NCBI RefSeq assembly: GCF_036323735.1
Contig: NC_086024.1
Location: 73,652,924-73,716,923 of the forward strand
Direction of reading: 5' to 3'
From: Rattus norvegicus
Lineage: Eukaryota > Chordata > Mammalia > Rodentia > Muridae
Length of the DNA: 64,000 bases
The notes under the pieces were generated by a model, which was not told where the DNA came from, ran no database searches, and saw only the letters and a program-made list of their open reading frames with translations. Positions 58,113 through 64,000 of this stretch are shown here, one piece after another; the stretch's first letter is position 1, and each line of letters starts with the position of its first letter. The translations under genes were made by a program, and so were the position numbers.

Positions 58113-58153
<41 letters not shown>
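57540..58153 (+). mobile_element. 5'-truncated rat L1 with probable 3' transduction
   Basis: 57540-57916 is a young-type L1 3' UTR: GTTGAAGGAATCAGAGAAAG, GGGGTTCGAGACCCCATATG, the G-rich tract 57774-57856, GTTTGCCCGGAAACCAGG, GTTAATAAA. A first A-rich stretch (57914-57942) is followed by about 171 bp of non-L1 sequence (57943-58113) and a second tail, (AAAT)n at 58114-58153. Direct repeats ATGAGGAGTCAG at 57528-57539 and 58154-58165 enclose the whole. One TSD around L1 plus downstream DNA plus a second tail is the pattern of readthrough transcription and 3' transduction. Confidence 0.87.
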
Positions 58154-58165
58154 ATGAGGAGTCAG

Positions 58166-59283
58166 AGTTAGGATGATTTGCTGATTGATGCTCTAGTTAT
58201 AAGATGAGAGTAGAAAAGTCAAGCATGCAGCCTTGGAATGAATGAACTTGGCCACTCTGCTGCTCCTAAGCCTACATGCACACAGAATCAACATTCACCT
58301 CCCTAGGAAAGATGGCTCACCACAGGGCAACTCCCACTCCAACTGTCTCTGACTCCTTCGCCACAGTGCGCCTATAGCTCATATTGCTGACTTCTTCCAG
58401 CCCTGACCAAGTATAAATGAATATGCTGAGTAAAGTTCTGTGTTGTAACAGGAGCGTCCCATTGTTCTAGTGACTGTTCAAAGCTGTGCCAAGGCCCCGT
58501 ATGTCCTTTGGTAATCACAATCACCAGACAAAAGTGATGTGTACAGAAGAACAAGGGTCATGGATACTAAGCTGCTTTGGTCAAATGGCAGAGATTAAAT
58601 TATCTGACTCACGCCATCTGACCTAACTTGCCCATTTGCCACTATAAGGTCCGTTAGGGTAGCCATCATAGAGGGTCATAAGTAAAGAGTCCAGATGTCC
58701 TTACCTGGACACCACAAACAAGTATAAAAGGAGGTCTTCAAACAAAGTATGATTCACAACCAGAAAAAGTGAAAAACAAGAACAAAGACAAAAAAGACAC
58801 CATCAACAAAAACACAGTTCCTTCAACTTGCAAGCTTCAACTTTCAAAAAGGTCTTCCACACCCAGATTATAACTATACAAGCATCATATGTTCGATATA
58901 CCTGTTTTAAAAATGCTTTAAAAGTTTTTGAAAACTTGCATTGTCCAGTGGATCTATTTCAACTCCTAGCACAAGACAAATTACTGATTCAGTCTTCATT
59001 GTTAGGCAGCTATGTACAACTTCCTGTAGGACAATGTGGACAGGAAAAATGGTGTCCTAAATACCAGAAATCTGTATCTGATCACTAACAGCTGCTTGAC
59101 GACAAACATAAGAAGGTAGGTGGACACCACTGCACCTTAGCCACTGCTGGGAGACCTCCTACCCCACAGCTCATGCCAGCCTAAGGAACTTACAGGGTCA
59201 ATATACTGTCCTTCCTTCTATTTTTCTTTTTCTTTTTTCCTTTTGAGAGCCAAACTTTGAAATCAATAACAACAACAAACAAA
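58166..59283. other. unique sequence, no gene seen
   Basis: The 86-codon frame at 58828-59088 has no recognisable domain. The A-rich stretch 58760-58830 (AAAAACAAGAACAAAGACAAA) looks like a degraded retroposon tail. Confidence 0.45.
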
Positions 59284-59287
59284 TACA

Positions 59288-59337
<50 letters not shown>

Positions 59338-59340
59338 AAA
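59284..59340. repeat. (CA)n microsatellite followed by oligo(A)
   Basis: About 20 CA units then an A15 run, preceded by AACAACAACAAAC. Confidence 0.95.
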
Positions 59341-59499
59341 GCCTGCATATATGGGGGAAATTAAGAAGTGACCAGTCATGTTCTTGGAAAGTTGGAGGTT
59401 CAAGAGACAGTAGAAGAAACTTTGAGCTACGATCTCAGCATCTATGATTTATGAAACAAAGAGAACCTATAACTTTCAAAAATAGCAATAACAACCAAG

Positions 59500-60345
59500 A
59501 ATTAGCCATAAAATTGAGGAAACCCAAAATAAAATGGGAGCCGATTTTCAATAGTGTCACATTATGAAACGATATGCAATTTTCAACAAAAATACCATAC
59601 AGAATCAAAGAAACAGGAATGACTGATTCAAGACAAAAAGTATTATCCATAAGAAATGCCCTTAATAAAAACCTGATAGGAGAGCTATCTACTAGATAGA
59701 GACTTTGAAAGAATTCTATTAAGATGTTCAAGGAAGTAATGATTTAGAAGAAGTCAAGAAGACGATATACATATAAAATGGAAATATCAATAAAGATACA
59801 GCCGAAGTGATGAAAATAAAGTTTAAAGATGATAAAAGAATCAATACCTCTCAAGGTAGACTAATACAATTAGCAACTCTGAGAAACACAAGAGAAAAAG
59901 TTGAAGAAGCATGAGCAGAGTATAAGAAGGTTGGGATGTTAGAGAACCAACATACAAATTGTAGAGAGGCAGAAACTGGCTGAATTAGTGGAAAAATAAT
60001 AGACAATTTAAAAGAAAAACAAAAAACAAACAAGAATATAGCATTTACTATGACACTTAACCACTTAACATGGGGTACAAAAAGATTCACATGAAAAAAC
60101 AAACAAACAAATGAACAAAAGGACAAGTTATAATCCCCAAATCAAAAGCAGTGTTTGACAGTAGAAAAAACAAAATAGAGGAGACACAAAAAACCAGGAT
60201 TCTTGTCAGATCATGCAGACAGCTGGAGGGAGGCAGGGAACCAATGCAAAAGGAAGTCCCCACCAAGCATCCTATAGCCAATAAAATTTGCCTTCAACAC
60301 TAAGGGAGGCATTAAGACATTCCCAGATAATAAAAGCCATTTATC
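59500..60345 (+). mobile_element. ancient mammalian L1 (L1M-type) internal fragment
   Basis: The order and wording match an old L1 ORF1-side region: TTTTCAATAGTGTCACATTA, GAATCAAAGAAACAGGAATG, GAGACTTTGAAAGAATTCTA, GGAAATATCAATAAAGATA, and near the end CATCCTATAGCCAATAAAAT and CATTAAGACATTCCCAGATA. A-rich + strand as in L1 coding strands. Stops everywhere; inactive since before the rodent radiation. The minus-strand frames at 59435-60408 are shadows. Confidence 0.68.
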
Positions 60346-61613
60346 TTCAAATGCAGAGTCAAGACAACATGAAGTCCAAGCACCAAAATCATTTATCCAC
60401 CGAAGCACTTTACCAAAATATAGGTAAGCATGTGTGCACTGATGCAGATTACCAGAATACAGGAACTAAAGCTGATAAAGAGTAAACAGACTTATTTCTT
60501 TAGCCATAAAGTGAGTTTCTCTGCATTCTGTTTTATTTCCAACTTAGATCACAGAATGGGAGGCCTGGTTAAAGCCTTAAAGATCATCTTAATGACCTTT
60601 AATTTATAAACTATTAATAGGAAGCTAGCACTCACAATGTAAAGGAATATGTATCAAAGGCTCCATCTTTAGACAAAGTGAGGGAGACTTATGAGCAATC
60701 CTCCCAGACCCCTGCCCTTGAGTTCTTCCCTTTGCCCTTCACTCCCAACCAAGTTTAAGCTGCAAGAGTGAGTGGTCTCATAGAAGGATCATCTGTCCTA
60801 CAGGATACATAAGCTCTATGCAAATTTATCACCTTGGAATCCTTTTTTCTCCCTCCACTTTGGGCTGCACTAAAGCATCAGTGTGTGGGTGAACGACAGC
60901 ACAGGGACACTGCTAACGCTCCTGCATCACAGGATAAAAGGAACAAAGGAAAGTGAATTGGCAAATGCTGGAAAATACAGGCAAATAAAACAGCAGCTGT
61001 TGATCTATAAAACCAAAGTAAACTGTTTTCCAAATCTATGCAGAATGCTTCCCTTGAGACAGACAGATCAGCCTACACAGGCCGGCACTGCCCATTCCAT
61101 ATCTCCCTTACAGAGAGTAGGACATTGCCGCAGACAACTGTTGAAATACCAGAATAACTGGTTATATGGTTATTTGGGCACGGCCAAGACCTGGGAGGAG
61201 CCCTCAGAACAAAGCATCAAAACCACAGATTTCCCGTTAGGTTTTTACAAAGGAAAAAATAAACAATGAGTAGACGTCTGGCCACGGGAGAAGGAAAGGC
61301 AGGAAGCTAAAGTGAGAAGAATAGATAAAATGTACTCTAAACTCTGCAGCAACCAGCTCTATCACTACTGATTCTAACAGTGGTCCGTGTGGTTTTCAGC
61401 TCAGCACACTGACGAGAGGTGCTTCTTTCTACTTTAAATGTTTGGTAGGAATAGAACCCAGGTCAGGTCCTAGCAAGTCTGGAGAGAGCCCAGGTACGGC
61501 GTGCCCAGAGGGTCCACTGTGGGCTGGGTACCTGAGATGCACAGACTTAAGCACATACCTAAGCCTAATGAATTGACATGGAGTGAAGCATTCAAAGGGA
61601 ATTCTCTCTGCCA
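60346..61613. other. unique sequence, no supported gene
   Basis: A 128-codon frame (60883-61269) shows no domain. The stretch 60540-60600 (CTTAAAGATCATCTTAATG) may be an old repeat scrap. Confidence 0.45.
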
Positions 61614-61984
61614 GTGTCCTGGGCTGGTTTTGTGTAGCAACTGGACACAAGCTAGAGTTATCTCAGAGAAAGGAGCCTCCCTTGAGAAAATGCCTCCATG
61701 AGACCCATCTGTGATAAAGGGTGGGAGGGCCCCTGGTGGGTGGCAGTCCTGGAGTCTATAAGAAAAGCAAGCTGAGCATAGCAGGGGAGCAAGCCAGTAA
61801 ACAACATCCCTCCATGGCCTCTGCATCAGCTCTTGCCTCCATGCCCCAGCCCTGTGTGAGTTCCAGTCCGGACTTCCTTTGGTGATGAGCAACAATGTGG
61901 CAGTATAAGCTGAATAAACCCTTTCCTCCCCAAATTGCTTTTTGTTCATGATGTTTTGTGCAGGAATAGAAACCCTGTCTAAGC
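61614..61984 (+). repeat. rodent LTR-like interspersed repeat, well preserved
   Basis: GTGTCCTGGGCTGGTTTTGT, CTAGAGTTATCTCAGAGAAA, CCTCCATGAGACCCATCTGT, a TATA-like CTATAAGAAAAGC (61755), CAAGCCAGTAAACAACATCC, the poly(A) signal AATAAA (61913), and a TGCAGGAATAGAAACCCTG end. Promoter-plus-poly(A) organisation is LTR-like; class probably MaLR-like. The 159-codon minus-strand frame across it is incidental. Confidence 0.7.
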
Positions 61985-62004
61985 CGGTCTTTTTGACAGA
62001 TCTA

Positions 62005-62215
62005 TATGGCTTGATCTATGCACCTGGTTCAATTACAAACAACACCCACATGACAACTAAAAATCTTCTGTAACACTCACAGTTCCACAGGATCCCGCTC
62101 TTTTTTCTGGCATTCATGGGTACTGCACACACATGACACACAGACAGACATACAAGCAAATTAACCACACATGTAAAATAAACATAAGTATTTTTAAATA
62201 AAAATAATAAATATC
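62005..62215 (+). mobile_element. B3-type SINE, 3' part
   Basis: TGGCTTGATCTATGCACCTG, ACAACACCCACATGACAACT, TCTGTAACACTCACAGTTCC, TTTTCTGGCATTCATGGGTA, ACATACAAGCAAATTAACCA and an AAATAAAAATAATAAAT tail. The A-box head is lost. Confidence 0.8.
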
Positions 62216-62275
62216 AAAGTAAATCTGAATTTAGATGATACTATAACATTTTTCAGTAAAAAAAAAATGTTTCTT

Positions 62276-62352
62276 GGGGTTGGGGACTTAGCTCAGTGGT
62301 AGAGCGCTTGCCTAGCAAGTACAAGGCCCTGGGTTCCGTCCCCAGCTCTGGA
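62276..62352 (+). mobile_element. ID SINE, full length, B-box variant
   Basis: GGGGTTGGGGACTTAGCTCA, TGGTAGAGCGCTTGCCTAGC, CCCTGGGTTCCGTCCCCAGC, TCTGG and an A11 tail. Direct repeats ending AAAATGTTTCTT lie at 62264-62275 and 62359-62370; the left end of the TSD merges with A-runs. The B-box reads GGTTCCGTCC instead of GGTTCGGTCC (or GGTTCGATCC). Confidence 0.95.
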
Positions 62353-62370
62353 AAAAAAAAAATGTTTCTT

Positions 62371-64000
62371 TTTTAAAACAAATGTGTAGTATACAGATTC
62401 AAATGAAACTAATTATTTTCTGAATGACAGAACTAGGTTAGTTCTTTGGGATCTCATTATCACTAGGGCAATGGTTGATCAAATGTGAACTGATTTGATA
62501 AATTTTAATATTCTGACAAGGTAACTTGGTTGAACAGTCATACTCTCATCTTCCAGAAAGAATGAAGAAAATAAAGGTATTATTAAGTTTATTCCAACAT
62601 CCAAACAAGACACCCTAAACTCAAATCTTGAATTCTCTGCCAAGTGACCCCATCCTTTCTTTGAAAATGGAAATTATGACCATAATTTTATTCGGCTTCT
62701 AGTATGCTCAAAGCACAACCAACACAGCCCAGTGGTTCTTAGAACTGGTAACAGCATGAAGCAAACCAGAGCAGAAGTAGGGCTGCTTTCTCTCACATGA
62801 TGCATGCTGCGATTGCAGGATGTTGTCATCTCTGGGTCCTGAGGCTCACAATGTCCATTCAAATCGCCCCTGATACAGGAAAGCCAAGGGGTTGGTCTGG
62901 GTGTGTAGGTTTGCTGAAGGGTACACTACAGTCCAAAATGTGTCATTTTGAGGATGCCATTCAGAAAAAAAAATCTGGTTGTAATTTCAACAGTTTCGAA
63001 TTGGGGTAGAAAAGAGTGGACCCATACAGGGATCTACTCAAGGTAACATATATGACTAAGCACAGCACAGATCACATGTGTCTGCCAACACTGAATCTGC
63101 ACGGAGCTACTGCTGAACTGCTTCTAGATTTTTATCTTGAAGCAATGCACTCAACCTTGCTTTTTCTCAAGTCGATTAATTTGATATTCATTTCAATGAG
63201 GAACTAAGGGAGAAATTAAGGTAGCTTCTTCACATCTCTAATGAGATTTCATTGCTCTAGGATCCAAGTCAAATGTGTAAATAGCTATAAATATACACAA
63301 GTCAGCCAGGGAAGGTTCACAGGGTCGATGGACTGCCATGTAAATGCGAAAGAAGCCAAGGGTGTCCTGCGAGGCTGTATGGTATAAACAGTAGGTACAA
63401 AGGCAGTGGCTATGTGGTCCCATCCCTTTTTAACTCTCTCCAGCCTCATCCACAACAGAGTAGGCACTGAAAGAACATCGACAGGAAAATAGATTTAATA
63501 AAATACTACAAAGGAAGTCATCAAAGAGGTGATGGTCTCTCTGCCTTTTGCAATGTTTATATGTCGCTTTTAGGTTAAGTACAAAATACCAAATTCCACC
63601 TCCCTAGCTCCTCTCCAGGTTACCTACTCCAAGGTACCATCCTCTTGTTCTGAATTACACTGTGAAGAACTACAAATTAACTGTAATATAGCAGATATAA
63701 AATAAGAGCTGTTGATGATACGGCTAATAAAACATTTACATGCCTTTCAACCTGTGAAATATCCTCTGCTCTCGGAATGCAAATGATTCTTACCTTTGTA
63801 TTATATGAATATTAAAATTAGCATCAAACAATATTATGCAACTAACTATGCTAAGTGGTGTCTATGATACACTGATCATTCTTGTAATTCACGTGTCAAA
63901 TGGGATATAAAAACTAGACAGAAATTAGAGAGTACACATTTAAGACCAAAACCAAACAAAATAACACTCTTTTGAACATCCAAAGATGCCAATGAGAAGT
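62371..64000. other. unique sequence, no gene seen
   Basis: No repeat recognised. Frames of 60-70 codons have no domain. AT-rich at 63660-63850. Confidence 0.5.

Noticed and set aside
61470..61949. 159-codon minus-strand frame
   Set aside because: Runs antisense through a preserved LTR-like repeat.
1..64000. An undescribed gene system (operon-like cluster, novel element with coding capacity)
   Set aside because: Both strands were read; all long frames are explained by repeats or chance, and no coding transposon, cluster or RNA gene family could be supported.

Overview
This window is ordinary rodent nuclear DNA and almost certainly from rat (Rattus). Three complete ID-type SINEs (about 11.1, 30.2 and 62.3 kb) belong to a family that is very abundant in rat. 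They are joined by B1, B2/B3-type and B4-type SINEs, murine L1 3' ends with the G-rich 3' UTR of rat L1, older Lx-type L1 pieces, mammal-wide MIR and MER5-like relics, and long purine and CA microsatellites. There is no CpG island, no convincing exon, no multi-exon gene and no RNA gene beyond SINE-borne Pol III promoters. The best reading is an intergenic or deep intronic segment, A+T-rich and repeat-laden.

Layout. 1-11 kb: mostly unique AT-rich sequence with an LTR-like repeat (1.13 kb), a 28-bp AT minisatellite (3.2 kb), a homeodomain-motif-rich patch (3.9 kb) and an antisense Lx L1 3' UTR (6.2-7.15 kb). 11-12 kb: an ID element, a B3 SINE and TAGA/GT microsatellites. 12-25 kb: unique sequence with purine tracts, an LTR-like element (19.1 kb), MER5-like and MIR relics. 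25.6-26.2 kb: a 5'-truncated young L1 with a perfect 14-bp target-site duplication (TSD). 27-32 kb: a SINE cluster, an LTR-like element with a 250-bp purine tract, and the second ID. 32.8-34.7 kb: a deleted Lx L1 bracketed by 108-bp direct repeats. 35-44.5 kb: MIR, B1, B3, LTR-like and MER5-like copies, CA tracts and a 330-bp purine tract. 44.9-45.5 kb: a B3-type SINE whose middle has expanded into an 18-copy, 24-bp minisatellite. 47-50 kb: a SINE, a 52-bp mini-SINE with a 16-bp TSD, and a rearranged Lx L1. 51-56.2 kb: microsatellites, L1, SINE and MER5-like relics, and a widely spaced inverted repeat. 57.5-58.2 kb: an L1 that appears to carry a 3' transduction. 59.5-60.3 kb: an ancient L1M fragment. 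61.6-62.4 kb: LTR-like, B3 and ID elements.

No genes work together here; the biology is that of retrotransposons and the local rearrangements they leave. The items most worth checking are the SINE-derived minisatellite with its five-unit higher-order repeat (44982-45413), the L1 with apparent 3' transduction (57528-58165), the 52-bp mini-SINE (47987-48070), the 91%-identical inverted repeat (55126-55240 / 56083-56198) and two direct duplications (32864/34525 and 48798/49495). Repeat family names rest on recalled consensus patterns, not on a database search, and are hedged where I am unsure. I saw no undescribed gene system.
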